Assembly: GCA_030431715.1 (NCBI GenBank)
Contig: JAUIIO010000019.1
Span: 1-64,000, forward strand
DNA from: a bacterium
Lineage (GTDB): Bacteria > Bdellovibrionota_C > UBA2361 > RFPC01
Direction: 5' to 3'
Length of the DNA stretch: 64,000 nucleotides
The notes below the pieces were generated by a model. The model was not told where the DNA came from, did not search any database, and saw nothing but the letters and a program-made list of their open reading frames with translations. Below are positions 36,666-45,042 of the stretch, one piece after another (the first letter of the stretch is position 1; each line of letters opens with the position of its first letter). A program made the translations under genes and the position numbers.

Positions 36666-37706
36666 GTGATGATAAGAATGAACATTCGACCACTTTTGTA
36701 CCTCTTCTTTTTTCAGTGCGGTTTATTCTTTACTGCCAGTGTCGTTGCTGAAGAAAAATCTATTATTCAGAGTTATCAGACGGATGAAGAGAAAGAGGTT
36801 GGCGAAGAGCTCTATAAAAGTTTTACCGGCGAAAAAGCACCCAGTGTATCTCTTGTTAAAAAAACGACAGTAAGAGAGTCGAAAAAATTTGAGCAGATAT
36901 GGGATGGTAATGTTCCTGAGGTGGACCTCAGCATTCAGGGAGCTCATCTTGAATTTCAACATGCTGGGGCCTCTTCTAGCTTTAGTCTCGATGTAGAGTT
37001 TCGCGCGGATGCTTTATTTCTTAAGCATAGTCTACCGCGTGATAAAAAGATGAATGGTGGAGTACTCTTTCCGTGGGACAGGGAAGGGGAGCTGCAAGGA
37101 TACATCCCATCGAGAACGGTTAGTGGCATTACCGTTTTTTTTGCTCCGCAGTCTGAGAGCTTTAAAGAGGTTCATAGACCTGTCATGTTGTGTGTTGCTA
37201 AGCCTGTGCGTCAGATAAAGAGTAGGGCCCAGATGTTTTATGAAGGCCATCCTACAGTTCTCAAATCTCTATCTATTGAGGTAGCTGGCTCTACGCGCGC
37301 TAAGATGATTAGTGGTCACGGAAATGGTGTACTTAAAAGTGAGTACTTCGTTACTGATGGTGTGGCCCCGCCTTATGTATCCTTTGATGAGGCAGTTGAG
37401 AAAGATCCCGAGCTTTCCTTAAACTATCGTCCTAGAGAATCGACTACGGGAAGTTTTGCTATGAAGGGCAGTAAGCCCTATTTGAGCGCCGGAATACTCT
37501 CAAGAATGATGTTTCAGAATGCCGCCGGGTACAGAAGAGAGCTTGATTCCTTTACCTTTCTTCACCTCTTGAAGAAGGTCCTTCCCTCAAATTTTCCATT
37601 TCGTAAGAAGAACACCCTGTCGTTCTTCCATAACGCGCCGTGTTGGCTTCTCTATGAGTCAAAGGGACAGGTAATCACGTACTCATATCAGCCCTCAAAA
37701 GAGTAG
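36666..37706 (+). CDS. Secreted protein of unknown function
   Basis: This 346-residue protein has a clear signal peptide ('PLLYLFFFQCGLFFTASVVA', cleavage expected after Ala in 'VVA-EEKS'). The mature part is mostly beta-type with many charged residues, and no domain was recognised. Segments such as 'VLFPWDREGELQGYIPSRTV' and 'GILSRMMFQNAAGYRRELDS' might help family searches. The GTG start precedes an in-frame ATG, so the exact first residue is uncertain. It is 42 bp after rodA on the same strand, so it may belong to the rod operon and act in the periplasm or outer membrane. Confidence 0.75.
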   Translation: MMIRMNIRPLLYLFFFQCGLFFTASVVAEEKSIIQSYQTDEEKEVGEELYKSFTGEKAPSVSLVKKTTVRESKKFEQIWDGNVPEVDLSIQGAHLEFQHAGASSSFSLDVEFRADALFLKHSLPRDKKMNGGVLFPWDREGELQGYIPSRTVSGITVFFAPQSESFKEVHRPVMLCVAKPVRQIKSRAQMFYEGHPTVLKSLSIEVAGSTRAKMISGHGNGVLKSEYFVTDGVAPPYVSFDEAVEKDPELSLNYRPRESTTGSFAMKGSKPYLSAGILSRMMFQNAAGYRRELDSFTFLHLLKKVLPSNFPFRKKNTLSFFHNAPCWLLYESKGQVITYSYQPSKE

Positions 37707-37774
37707 TGCCGCGCTTTCTTATGATTTAGAAGTGTGCTAGGGTAAGCTACTTTTTTTACAGGGAGTTATCCAAA

Positions 37775-39286
37775 GTGGCCAAGATTCTTGATGATATATC
37801 CAGAACTTTTAATGAATACTTGCTCCTGTCTGGTCTTACGACAAAAGAGCATATTCCAGCAAATGTTGATCTGTCTGTTCCGATCTCAAGCTTTAGACGT
37901 GGCGAAGAGCCTGCCCAAAAGCTGAATATTCCGTTTGTTTCGGCAGCGATGCAGTCTGTTTCCGGCTCAGATCTTGCCACGGCACTCGCCAGACGTGGTG
38001 GAGCTGCTTTTATCTTCTGCTCGCAGCCAATAGAAGTTCAGGCAGCAATGGTAAGGCAGGTGAAAGAGCATAAGGCAGGTTTTGTTGAGTCTGACTCGAA
38101 CCTTCCTCCTACGGCGAGTTTAGAGGATGCGCTTACCCTTAAAAAAGTTACCGGTCACTCAACTATCGCTATCACAGAGAACGGAGAACAGCACTCAAAG
38201 CTTCTGGGCATTCTTACTAGTAAAGATTACTGGGAGTTTAAAGACGATCTCAGCAGACCCATTAGTGAATTTTTTACACCTCTCGAAGATCTCGTATTAG
38301 CTAAAGAGGGGGTTACCCTTACAGAAGCAACGGAACTCCTCTGGAAGAACAAGAAAGAGTGTCTTCCTATTATTGATGAGCAAGGGAATCTAGCCTCTCT
38401 TGTGTTCCGTAAGGACTACTTTGACCATAAATCAAATCCGGATGAGCTTACTGACGACAAGAAACGGCTATTCGTGGGTGCTGCCCTTAACACCTTCGAC
38501 TATATGGAGCGTGCGGAGGCACTTATTGAAGCTGGCGTAGACAGCCTTTGTTTTGACTCTTCTGATGGATATTCAGTATGGCAAAAGGACGCCATCGCCG
38601 AACTGCGTAAGAAGTTTGGTAGTGATATTACGATAGGTGGAGGTAACGTAGTTAACGAAGAGGGATTTCGTTACCTCGTAGAGGAAGGCGGTGCTGACTT
38701 CGTTAAAATTGGAATCGGTGGTGGTTCAATCTGTATCACCCGTGAGCAAAAAGGTATAGGTCGGGGCCAAGCTTCAGCTGTTCTCGATGTCGCCGCTGCA
38801 CGTGATAGGTACTATGAAGAGAAAGGTATCTACATTCCACTCTGTTCTGATGGTGGTTTAAATAACGATACGCACATCATCATGGCGCTTGCTATGGGAG
38901 CCGATTTTGTGATGATGGGTAAGTATTTCGCTATGACCGACGAGAGCCCAACTCCAAAGGTCACCTATAAGGGGCAACTCTATAAGCCTTATTGGGGTGA
39001 AGGATCGAGCCGGGCAAGAAACTGGCAGCGGTACAAACAAGGCGATGGTCCCGGTATGAAATTTGAAGAAGGGGTTGATGCCTACGTTCCATGTAGTGGT
39101 CCTCTTGATAAGAAAGTCAATCTCACGATCTCAAAGATTAAGGCTACTATGTGTAACGTTGGAGTCTTAAATGTGAAAGAACTTCATGAGCAGGCAGTGC
39201 TTACGAGGATCTCAGAGATGACGCTTGTTGAAGGCGGAACCTCTAATGTCGAGCAGCTTGACCGTATCTATGCGGAGCGAGATTAG
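37775..39286 (+). CDS. guaB: IMP dehydrogenase, Tritrichomonas-type
   Basis: This 503-residue enzyme oxidises IMP to XMP in guanine nucleotide synthesis. The catalytic loop is 'GIGGGSICITREQKGIGRGQ' with Cys320, and the mobile flap holds Arg419-Tyr420 ('ARNWQRY'). A CBS-domain pair occupies ~110-220. The SICITREQKGIGRG loop and the RNWQRY flap are those of the divergent Tritrichomonas foetus enzyme (also 503 residues, Cys319, Arg418-Tyr419), not the 'ICTTR' loop of E. coli GuaB. GTG start with AGGGAG ~10 bases upstream. It is monocistronic, with no guaA nearby, and a palindromic repeat follows. Confidence 0.95.
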   Translation: MAKILDDISRTFNEYLLLSGLTTKEHIPANVDLSVPISSFRRGEEPAQKLNIPFVSAAMQSVSGSDLATALARRGGAAFIFCSQPIEVQAAMVRQVKEHKAGFVESDSNLPPTASLEDALTLKKVTGHSTIAITENGEQHSKLLGILTSKDYWEFKDDLSRPISEFFTPLEDLVLAKEGVTLTEATELLWKNKKECLPIIDEQGNLASLVFRKDYFDHKSNPDELTDDKKRLFVGAALNTFDYMERAEALIEAGVDSLCFDSSDGYSVWQKDAIAELRKKFGSDITIGGGNVVNEEGFRYLVEEGGADFVKIGIGGGSICITREQKGIGRGQASAVLDVAAARDRYYEEKGIYIPLCSDGGLNNDTHIIMALAMGADFVMMGKYFAMTDESPTPKVTYKGQLYKPYWGEGSSRARNWQRYKQGDGPGMKFEEGVDAYVPCSGPLDKKVNLTISKIKATMCNVGVLNVKELHEQAVLTRISEMTLVEGGTSNVEQLDRIYAERD

Positions 39287-39332
39287 TACACTGTAACTAA
39301 ATTACTAGCCGAAAGAACGTCATAAGTACAAA

Positions 39333-39446
39333 GTCATTGCGAGGAGCTGAGAGCGCAAGCTCGAATGACGCGGCAATCTGCGCATATTGCCTAGGCTAGG
39401 AGATTGCCGCGTCGTTCAGCCTTTGGCTTCAGCTCCTCGCAATGAC
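39333..39446. repeat. GTCATTGCGAGG-family palindromic repeat, copy 3
   Basis: GTCATTGCGAGGAGCTGAGA at the left and TTCAGCTCCTCGCAATGAC at the right are inverted ends, with the inner inverted pair GACGCGGCAATCT/AGATTGCCGCGTC. The copy lies between the convergent 3' ends of guaB and the unknown minus-strand gene and could act as a bidirectional terminator, although no T-tract is present. Confidence 0.85.
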
Positions 39447-39482
39447 AATTAAGGCTAAAACTTGTGTTACGGTGTACTTGCA

Positions 39483-40811
39483 CTAAAGTCCTACCGTAAA
39501 ATCACCTGGCCTGATGGCAAACAGGCTTGCATATTTATTGCTCGTTTCAGCGTAGTGTTCCCAGGTAGTCACTACCTTCTCAAAAGTTTCCCGTAGACTA
39601 TCAAATGTGAACTCTCCCCCCTCGTGCAAGTTGAGGTTGAGTAAATTTTTTGCTGTATCGATCCTATTAAGAGCATCCCGACACTCGTCAATAGTCTCGT
39701 CAATAGAGATGGTTTGTCCCATCGGAACAGATGTGTCGTCAGCAAAGTTAAATGTAACACTTCCGGCCTCATCTTGAGTAATTGAGATTCCAGATACAGT
39801 TGTGTGTTCTTCCACCATTCCTTCGTCATCGGTAGTGAAGTTCACTTCAGATATGACAATGGGCGTGGTTGTGCCCAGAAGGTGTGGTATTCGGGAGAAA
39901 CGTTTATAGAGGTCACGAAGTCGCTCAGTATTGGCTGTAAACTCTCCGTTATTCTCTGTTTCAGTATTGAAGGAAGAGTTAATAATCTCTTTCATCTGCT
40001 CGAGCCTTGATACGAGGTATTCTCGCTGGGCTCTGAATTCTCGAGCGGCGATAAGGCGCTCGATAGAGGTAAGCCAGTTGTTTTTTACTTCGGGAGACTC
40101 TGTGTGCCTATCTAGGTAATCTTTAATCTTATGTAGCCTTCCTGCTGTTTCATCGTGAGTAATAGCACTAGAGAGAGCGATTGACTGAGTAGATGCAGTC
40201 AACTCAGCAATAAGTTGATACTGACTCAAGCCAAAAACAATACTATCTGTAAGTTCAAAAAAGTCTGAAAAAGCTTCAAGAGGGATTGAAAGAGTATTAT
40301 TATCGTCATCATAGTAGGCCCCACGGAGATCCTCTTCAATCGTAATTGATTGCAGCCCGCCACGGTAATAAGGGCGTAAGATAGGACTATATGGTTGCAA
40401 ATGGCGGTTAGGGTGACGCATGGTGTCGTGATATCTTTCAGACTCTACAGATTGAGCGATCAGGTAAAGTGCGTGATCTAAAAATGCCTCTGTTGCATCG
40501 TCAGCGTGCTCTCCCTGCAAAATGTCTCTACGCTTTCTCTGCCAACGGGCGTCTTCATCTGACTTTACGGGCAAAGTTATGAAAAGCTGAGGATCCACTT
40601 CTTCATCAGTTCCACGAAGATATATATGACCGTTTGGTAAGTTCTCAAAATGGTATGTGGCTTTATCGGAAAAATCTTTATCAGCTACTATGCCGTCGTG
40701 TTCCTCACCAGAAATCTTATTGGCTATATAGCGCAAAGCGTTGCCGAAGAGGCCGCCAAGGTCCGGGCTGAGCTGTGGTTCTGGTGACGTTTGTGTCGGA
40801 TCAAGTTTCAT
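39483..40811 (-). CDS. Acidic soluble protein of unknown function
   Basis: This 442-residue protein has no membrane segment or signal peptide and is rich in Asp/Glu and Thr. The N-terminus is Pro-rich ('DPTQTSPEPQLSPDLGG'). A helical middle (~180-290: 'AAREFRAQREYLVSRLEQM') is followed by a beta-type segment with 'VSGISITQDEAGSVTFNFAD', then another helical region. I recognise no family. It stands alone between guaB and a plus-strand gene set, with a 100-bp divergent gap upstream. Confidence 0.7.
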   Translation of the reverse strand: MKLDPTQTSPEPQLSPDLGGLFGNALRYIANKISGEEHDGIVADKDFSDKATYHFENLPNGHIYLRGTDEEVDPQLFITLPVKSDEDARWQRKRRDILQGEHADDATEAFLDHALYLIAQSVESERYHDTMRHPNRHLQPYSPILRPYYRGGLQSITIEEDLRGAYYDDDNNTLSIPLEAFSDFFELTDSIVFGLSQYQLIAELTASTQSIALSSAITHDETAGRLHKIKDYLDRHTESPEVKNNWLTSIERLIAAREFRAQREYLVSRLEQMKEIINSSFNTETENNGEFTANTERLRDLYKRFSRIPHLLGTTTPIVISEVNFTTDDEGMVEEHTTVSGISITQDEAGSVTFNFADDTSVPMGQTISIDETIDECRDALNRIDTAKNLLNLNLHEGGEFTFDSLRETFEKVVTTWEHYAETSNKYASLFAIRPGDFTVGL

Positions 40812-40911
40812 AAAACATCCTGAAATCTTAAAGAGCTTAGGATAATAATGAATTTAGAGAAGTAAGCAACAACTGACAGTGGTAGTAATCTCTTTAGGAT
40901 TGTGATATCAG

Positions 40912-41310
40912 GTGTTTATGTGGGCAAATGAGGTGATACTTCAAAAGTGCGAAGAGCTTTCACGCGTAGGATATCGACCAGCGCTTAGAGTCGGTATGTT
41001 TGTTGGTCGTGGGTTTGCTGATGTTGGCTCTGAGGTCTTTACGGTACACCCTGGTGGAAAACTTCTCTCGCTCTTTAGTGGCAAGATTACTCCAATTACT
41101 GAGCAAGAGGAGGAAAAGCTCTTTCATGTTCCAACAACGGACGAAGCAGTCTTAGAGCTTCTGCGCAAAGGTGTTGTGTACTCAGTAAGTAACGCCACAG
41201 ATGGCAGAGAGTGGTGGCAAGCTCGAGTTCGTGAAAATACATATGAAGCGCCCACACTTCTTGAATTGTTTCTTGAGCTTCTGCTCTTTGCATATCAGGA
41301 CAAGCTCTAA
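40912..41310 (+). CDS. Small protein of unknown function upstream of maf
   Basis: This 132-residue soluble protein contains 'GYRPALRVGMFVGRGFADVG' and 'SNATDGREWWQARVREN'. I recognise no family. Its stop overlaps the maf start by one base (TAATG), so it is translationally coupled with maf and yggS. A cytoplasmic role in the same operon is the only inference available. An ATG-GTG pair near the start leaves the first residues uncertain by a few codons. Confidence 0.7.
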   Translation: MFMWANEVILQKCEELSRVGYRPALRVGMFVGRGFADVGSEVFTVHPGGKLLSLFSGKITPITEQEEEKLFHVPTTDEAVLELLRKGVVYSVSNATDGREWWQARVRENTYEAPTLLELFLELLLFAYQDKL

Positions 41311-41918
41311 TGACTTTGTATTCTACCGTTTCAGACAAAGCACTCATACTGGCATCATCTTCTCCAAGACGAAAGGAGCTGCTTGGAAGTCTTGGCGTCA
41401 CTTTTAAAATTGTTCCCTCAGATCTCAATGAAGAGGAGGTCACTGCTCCTACTCCTGAAGAGCTTGCAAAGAAACTCGCGCTCTTAAAGGCGCAAGTTGT
41501 TGCAGAGCAGAATCAAAGCTCTTGGGTACTTGGAGCAGATAGCATTGTAGTGCTATCAGATAATACTGTTCTTAATAAGCCTGCCGATAAAGAACAGGCG
41601 CGTCGAATGCTTTCTTCTCTGAGCGCTAGTACACATTCAGTTATTACGGGTATTTCTTTGATATCCGTACAAGATCAAGTACAAGAGGTTCACGCGTCAC
41701 AAACATCAGTAACAATGCGAAAAATATCTGATGGCGAGATAGAATCCTACGTTTCCACCGATGAACCCTATGATAAGGCGGGCGGTTATGGGTTGCAGGG
41801 CTTGGCGTCGGTTTTCGTACATTCAATCCAAGGCTCTCACACCAATGTGATAGGCCTCGATATAAGCCTTGTCGCGACCCTCTTATTACAACACGGAGTG
41901 ATTCGTAGTGACCGATAG
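41310..41918 (+). CDS. maf: Maf-family nucleoside triphosphate pyrophosphatase
   Basis: This 202-residue protein starts with the Maf signature 'LILASSSPRRKELLGSLGV' and has 'WVLGADSIVVL' (catalytic Asp) and 'TDEPYDKAGGYGLQG'. The last motif places it in the YhdE-type branch, which hydrolyses dTTP, UTP and modified pyrimidine nucleotides and is linked to cell division arrest. It overlaps the upstream gene by 1 bp and the yggS homolog by 11 bp. Confidence 0.93.
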   Translation: MTLYSTVSDKALILASSSPRRKELLGSLGVTFKIVPSDLNEEEVTAPTPEELAKKLALLKAQVVAEQNQSSWVLGADSIVVLSDNTVLNKPADKEQARRMLSSLSASTHSVITGISLISVQDQVQEVHASQTSVTMRKISDGEIESYVSTDEPYDKAGGYGLQGLASVFVHSIQGSHTNVIGLDISLVATLLLQHGVIRSDR

Positions 41919-42624
41919 TAGAGAGTCTCTTTTATTGTCGCTTACTGGTATCGAAGAGCGCATTAATGCGGCATGTGCTCGAGCAGGGAGACGTTCTGAA
42001 GAGGTTAGTCTTCTCGCAGTCTCAAAAAAGCAACCCTTGGAGAAACTCATACAGTATTTAAACCTAAGAGAAGAAGCCGGGAAGAAAGCGCTCTTTGGCG
42101 AGAACTATGTGCAGGAGTGGCTGCAAAAGCGTGAGAGTTTGGTGGGAGATTTTGAAGCTCATCTTATAGGACAGCTCCAGCGTAATAAGGTTAGGAAAGC
42201 AGTATCTTGTTTTGATGTTATTCAAACAGTTCATAATAAAGAGCTGACCAGTGAAATTCAAAAAGAAGCAGCACGACTAGGTAAACAACAACGTATTTAT
42301 TTTCAAGTAAATGTGTCTGAGGACAAGGCAAAGAGCGGGTTTCTTGTAGGTGATTTGCATGGGTTCTTAAAAAACGGAATGCAGGATTTTCCGAATTTAA
42401 AAGTAGAAGGCTTGATGACGATCACGAAATTTTATGAAAATTGCGAGGACGTACGACCAGATTTTGTAACAATGAAAGAGCTTCATAGTGAAGTTTTGAT
42501 GAATTGCCCAGATTGTAGAGAGCTCTCAATGGGAATGAGCGCTGATTATGAGATAGCTATAGAGGAAGGAGCTACGATAGTTCGAGTCGGAACTGCGCTC
42601 TTTGGAGAACGAAAGCTTGCTTAG
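41908..42624 (+). CDS. yggS: PLP homeostasis protein, YggS/PLPBP family
   Basis: This 238-residue single-domain TIM-barrel protein binds PLP without known enzyme activity. Visible motifs are 'LLAVSKKQPLEKL' (PLP Lys), 'LFGENYVQEWLQK', 'AHLIGQLQRNKVRKAV', 'LMTITKF' and 'LSMGMSADYEIAIEEGATIV'. GTG start overlapping maf by 11 bp. A GC-rich hairpin (AGCTTGC/GCGAGCT) straddles the stop codon at 42614-42630. Confidence 0.93.
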   Translation: MTDSRESLLLSLTGIEERINAACARAGRRSEEVSLLAVSKKQPLEKLIQYLNLREEAGKKALFGENYVQEWLQKRESLVGDFEAHLIGQLQRNKVRKAVSCFDVIQTVHNKELTSEIQKEAARLGKQQRIYFQVNVSEDKAKSGFLVGDLHGFLKNGMQDFPNLKVEGLMTITKFYENCEDVRPDFVTMKELHSEVLMNCPDCRELSMGMSADYEIAIEEGATIVRVGTALFGERKLA

Positions 42625-42678
42625 CGAGCTCCCTAATTTATTGTCTGCTTCATTACTCTTCATTACTCTTCATTACTC

Positions 42679-42842
42679 GTCATTGCGAGGCGGCGTGCCG
42701 TTAGGCATTTTGCTGAAAGCAAAATAGCGGAGAGCCTTTGCTCGAGCGACGTGGCAATCCCCGGGGCTCGAATAGAAATTTACAGCCAGGGCATCGAGAT
42801 TGCCGCGTCATTCGGTCTGCGACCTCAGCTCCTCGCAATGAC
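42679..42842. repeat. GTCATTGCGAGG-family palindromic repeat, copy 4
   Basis: GTCATTGCGAGGCGGCGTGC opens the element and GCTCCTCGCAATGAC closes it. The inner part contains the same 'GGCATTTTGCTGAAAGCAAAAT' type hairpin as copy 1. Its right half belongs to the 206-bp perfect direct repeat. Three CATTACTCTT/CATTACTCGT units in tandem (from 42651) precede it. Confidence 0.85.
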
Positions 42843-42935
42843 CATTGCTCTTAAGTTCTCTGTTGATCTCTGATACTGTCAAACTCTACGGGGCCTCCGG
42901 CAGAGCCGGAGGTAACTTTTGCGCTCCAATGACGG
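42730..42935. repeat. Perfect 206-bp direct repeat, copy A
   Basis: Bases 42730-42935 are identical over 206 positions to 44631-44836 (offset 1901 bp). The unit includes the right half of the palindromic repeat, an AT-rich linker, and a GC hairpin CCTCCGGC-AGA-GCCGGAGG (42894-42912). Identity ends abruptly on both sides. Confidence 0.95.
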
Positions 42936-42962
42936 GCTGGGCTTAGTTCAGAGTACCTGTCA

Positions 42963-43697
42963 TCATTCAAAAACTGCGCCTTCGAGACTCTCGTACTCAA
43001 ACGGTAGTGCAAGAAAATCTAAATTGCGTATCATTGAGCCCGTGTTGGTGAATAGGCGTCCTCGGCATTTATGTTGTTGGAAAGGATTATGAGTGTGACC
43101 ATAAAATACACTTTTAATCTGCTCGGTACGCTCCTTAAGATGAAGATCTATATAATCTGAAATTTTCTCACAGTTCTTGTCCACATTCTGCAAAGCCGTA
43201 GCTACATTCGGTCCACGAAGAGCGATGAGAGTTTTAAACAAGAGATGGAAAGCAGGACTTTGCTTATCCTTATAAGCAAACCTCTGCCGATAAGCGTCTA
43301 GAGCAGGTAGCGTGCGATCAGTAGCATGTATGGTGTCGCCGTGTAAAAAAAGCTTATCCTCTAAAAGCAGATGGTACTTAATTGCACGCAAGTTTTTAAA
43401 ATCAGAAGTAAGCGAATCGAGTTTCGGCATAAAAAGCGGATGGGCGTCGTGATTCCCCGCTATGAAGACAAAAGTAATCTCCGGATAGGCTGCTAACAGC
43501 TCCTTTAACCAAAGATGTGCCCTCTCTACGGTCTCCTCTAAGGAAGATAGGATTGTCCAACGAAAATCAAAGGTGTCACCATTAAGAACACAGAGGTTGC
43601 TCTCCCTGAGTAAGGGGTAGACCGTCTCAAAACGCTCAAAAGCGTCCGAGCGACTCGCAAAGAGGTGAGAATCTGAGAGGACTATTCCTTTCGCCAT
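42963..43697 (-). CDS. Metallophosphoesterase, LpxH-like (UDP-diacylglucosamine hydrolase family)
   Basis: This 244-residue soluble enzyme has all five calcineurin-type motifs: 'VLSDSHL' (DxH), 'NGDTFDFRW', 'AGNHDAHP', 'LFLHGDTIH' and 'FYGHTHNPF'. The order and spacing, with 'GDTFDF', match the LpxH/YbbF group that cleaves UDP-2,3-diacylglucosamine in lipid A synthesis, but related enzymes act on other nucleotides. It lies alone between the two copies of the 206-bp direct repeat. Confidence 0.8.
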   Translation of the reverse strand: MAKGIVLSDSHLFASRSDAFERFETVYPLLRESNLCVLNGDTFDFRWTILSSLEETVERAHLWLKELLAAYPEITFVFIAGNHDAHPLFMPKLDSLTSDFKNLRAIKYHLLLEDKLFLHGDTIHATDRTLPALDAYRQRFAYKDKQSPAFHLLFKTLIALRGPNVATALQNVDKNCEKISDYIDLHLKERTEQIKSVFYGHTHNPFQQHKCRGRLFTNTGSMIRNLDFLALPFEYESLEGAVFE

Positions 43698-43905
43698 GAA
43701 AATACTGCAAAGCTCAACTAGTACTTAAAATCAGGGCCTAAGTAGAACACAAAGAGCATAGAGGCGTAAATCCATGCTCAGGGAGACACGCCCCTCCCAT
43801 AACATCCTAATATCAGAGCGTTTTCTAAAGTCACATTTCACCTCAAAGTGAGCATAAAACATATGTAGTACGTATATTTTTTTGAGGTTTAAAAATGAGG
43901 TGCAA

Positions 43906-44376
43906 ATGGCAAACGATTCAACTTCTTCTCCACTTACAAAAACAATCAACAACATCATCCCCACTCCAAAAGAAGGCGGCGGCCAGAAGAAGGCTCAGAG
44001 CAAAAAAGCAGCTACAGCAGACAAAAGAGAATGCGAACTTGCCCTTACAGTCCTGCTCGTAGACCTCGCTTCCTGTGACCAGAATTTTGATATGAACGAA
44101 TACAACGTCATTCGGCAGGGCCTTATGCGTGTATTTGGGACTTCTCACGACGAGATTTCTTCGCTTGTAAATCAGGCAAGATCCACACTCGCAAACCTGC
44201 GTGGAGTTGATAATTTCGCCCGAATACTAAACGAGAATCTGGACGAAGACGGCAAAAAACAAGTCATGGAAGTCATCGATGACGTTATACACTGTGACGG
44301 CGTAGAGGACGGATTTGAGACTTATCTCCGAGAGAAATTCAAAAGCATGCTTAACCTAGAGAAGAAAGCAGCGTAG
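43906..44376 (+). CDS. TerB-like domain protein
   Basis: This 156-residue protein has a disordered basic N-terminus of ~45 residues ('GGGQKKAQSKKAATADKRE') and a helical TerB/DjlA-N-like domain ('LTVLLVDLASCDQNFDMNEY', 'VMEVIDDVIHCDGVEDGFE'). The acidic loops 'DQNF' and 'CDGVED' correspond to the metal-binding sites of TerB. TerB-type proteins occur with tellurite resistance and stress systems, but solitary ones lack a clear role. I chose the ATG at 43906 because GAGG lies ~6 bases before it; upstream TTG 43882 and GTG 43900 are less likely. Confidence 0.72.
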   Translation: MANDSTSSPLTKTINNIIPTPKEGGGQKKAQSKKAATADKRECELALTVLLVDLASCDQNFDMNEYNVIRQGLMRVFGTSHDEISSLVNQARSTLANLRGVDNFARILNENLDEDGKKQVMEVIDDVIHCDGVEDGFETYLREKFKSMLNLEKKAA

Positions 44377-44390
44377 CGCAGCTTTCTCTT
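44361..44390 (+). terminator. Probable intrinsic terminator across the stop codon
   Basis: GAAAGC-A-GCG (44364-44373) pairs with CGC-A-GCTTTC (44377-44386) with the stop codon TAG in the 3-base loop, followed by TCTTAATCTTCCTCTTG. The hairpin closes the TerB-like gene. The T-tract is interrupted, so efficiency is uncertain. Confidence 0.5.
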
Positions 44391-44437
44391 AATCTTCCTC
44401 TTGTTCCTCTTGCACTTGCACCTTACTCCTACGACAT

Positions 44438-44492
44438 GTCATTGCGAGGAGCTGAGGCGATAGCCGAACGACGGTCTTGCGCTCCTCGCAGT
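44438..44492. repeat. GTCATTGCGAGG-family palindromic repeat, short copy 5
   Basis: GTCATTGCGAGGAGC at the left and GCTCCTCGCAGT at the right enclose a ~25-base centre, giving one 55-bp hairpin. It is the shortest copy in the window and may be a basic unit of the family. Confidence 0.8.
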
Positions 44493-44498
44493 AAATAT

Positions 44499-44569
44499 CC
44501 TCCGGCAAAGCCGGAGGCTTTAGTTGTGAGCCCCTCAAAGGGGCTTCAAAAATCAGCACCTAAAGGTGC
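44499..44569. repeat. Array of three short AAA-loop hairpins
   Basis: Three small inverted repeats follow each other: CCTCCGGC-AAA-GCCGGAGG (44499-44517), AGCCCC-TCAAA-GGGGCT (44529-44545) and GCACC-TAAA-GGTGC (44556-44569). The first is shared, with AGA in the loop, by both copies of the 206-bp repeat. Confidence 0.75.
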
Positions 44570-44614
44570 ATTTGTACAAAGTTCGCTCGCTTCATCCATC
44601 ACTACGCCTTCATC

Positions 44615-44743
44615 GTCATTGCGAGGAGACGAGAGCCTTTGCTCGAGCGACGTGGCAATCCCCGGGGCTCGAATAGAAATTTACAGCCAGGGCATCGAGA
44701 TTGCCGCGTCATTCGGTCTGCGACCTCAGCTCCTCGCAATGAC
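44615..44743. repeat. GTCATTGCGAGG-family palindromic repeat, copy 6
   Basis: GTCATTGCGAGGAGACGAGA opens and GCTCCTCGCAATGAC closes the element. From 44631 on it is part of the 206-bp direct repeat and identical to copy 4. Confidence 0.85.
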
Positions 44744-44836
44744 CATTGCTCTTAAGTTCTCTGTTGATCTCTGATACTGTCAAACTCTACGGGGCCTCCG
44801 GCAGAGCCGGAGGTAACTTTTGCGCTCCAATGACGG
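44631..44836. repeat. Perfect 206-bp direct repeat, copy B
   Basis: This copy is identical to 42730-42935 over 206 bases. It lies ~200 bp upstream of the flagellin gene. The bases just outside (C before, C after) differ from those flanking copy A (G before, G after), so the ends are sharp. Confidence 0.95.
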
Positions 44837-45042
44837 CTGCGGCAAGTGCAAGAGGAAGATAATAAGGAAGAGTGCACCTCTAAGAGTATTTCGTATTTTC
44901 ATAAACATTTAACAAATCTGCTCCCAATCCTACAGATCGACTTCTTCCTGTCGATATCCCATATAACTCGTAAAATACATGGTTGGACTTGCCTCAGGTA
45001 ACAAATGGATTGTTCTCAATCTACAACAATGAGGTTGTTCTT

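Noticed and set aside
42651..42680. CATTACTCTT tandem repeats as a CRISPR-like array
   Set aside because: Only three 10-base units without spacers, adjacent to a dispersed repeat.
44436..44774. 112-codon frame starting at 44436
   Set aside because: It lies entirely in palindromic repeats and hairpin arrays, and its product is repeat-derived with no family similarity.
44878..45042. Sigma-28 or sigma-54 promoter before flagellin
   Set aside because: GTCGATAT and TTGGACTTGC look suggestive, but spacing and partner elements do not match either consensus well enough to call.
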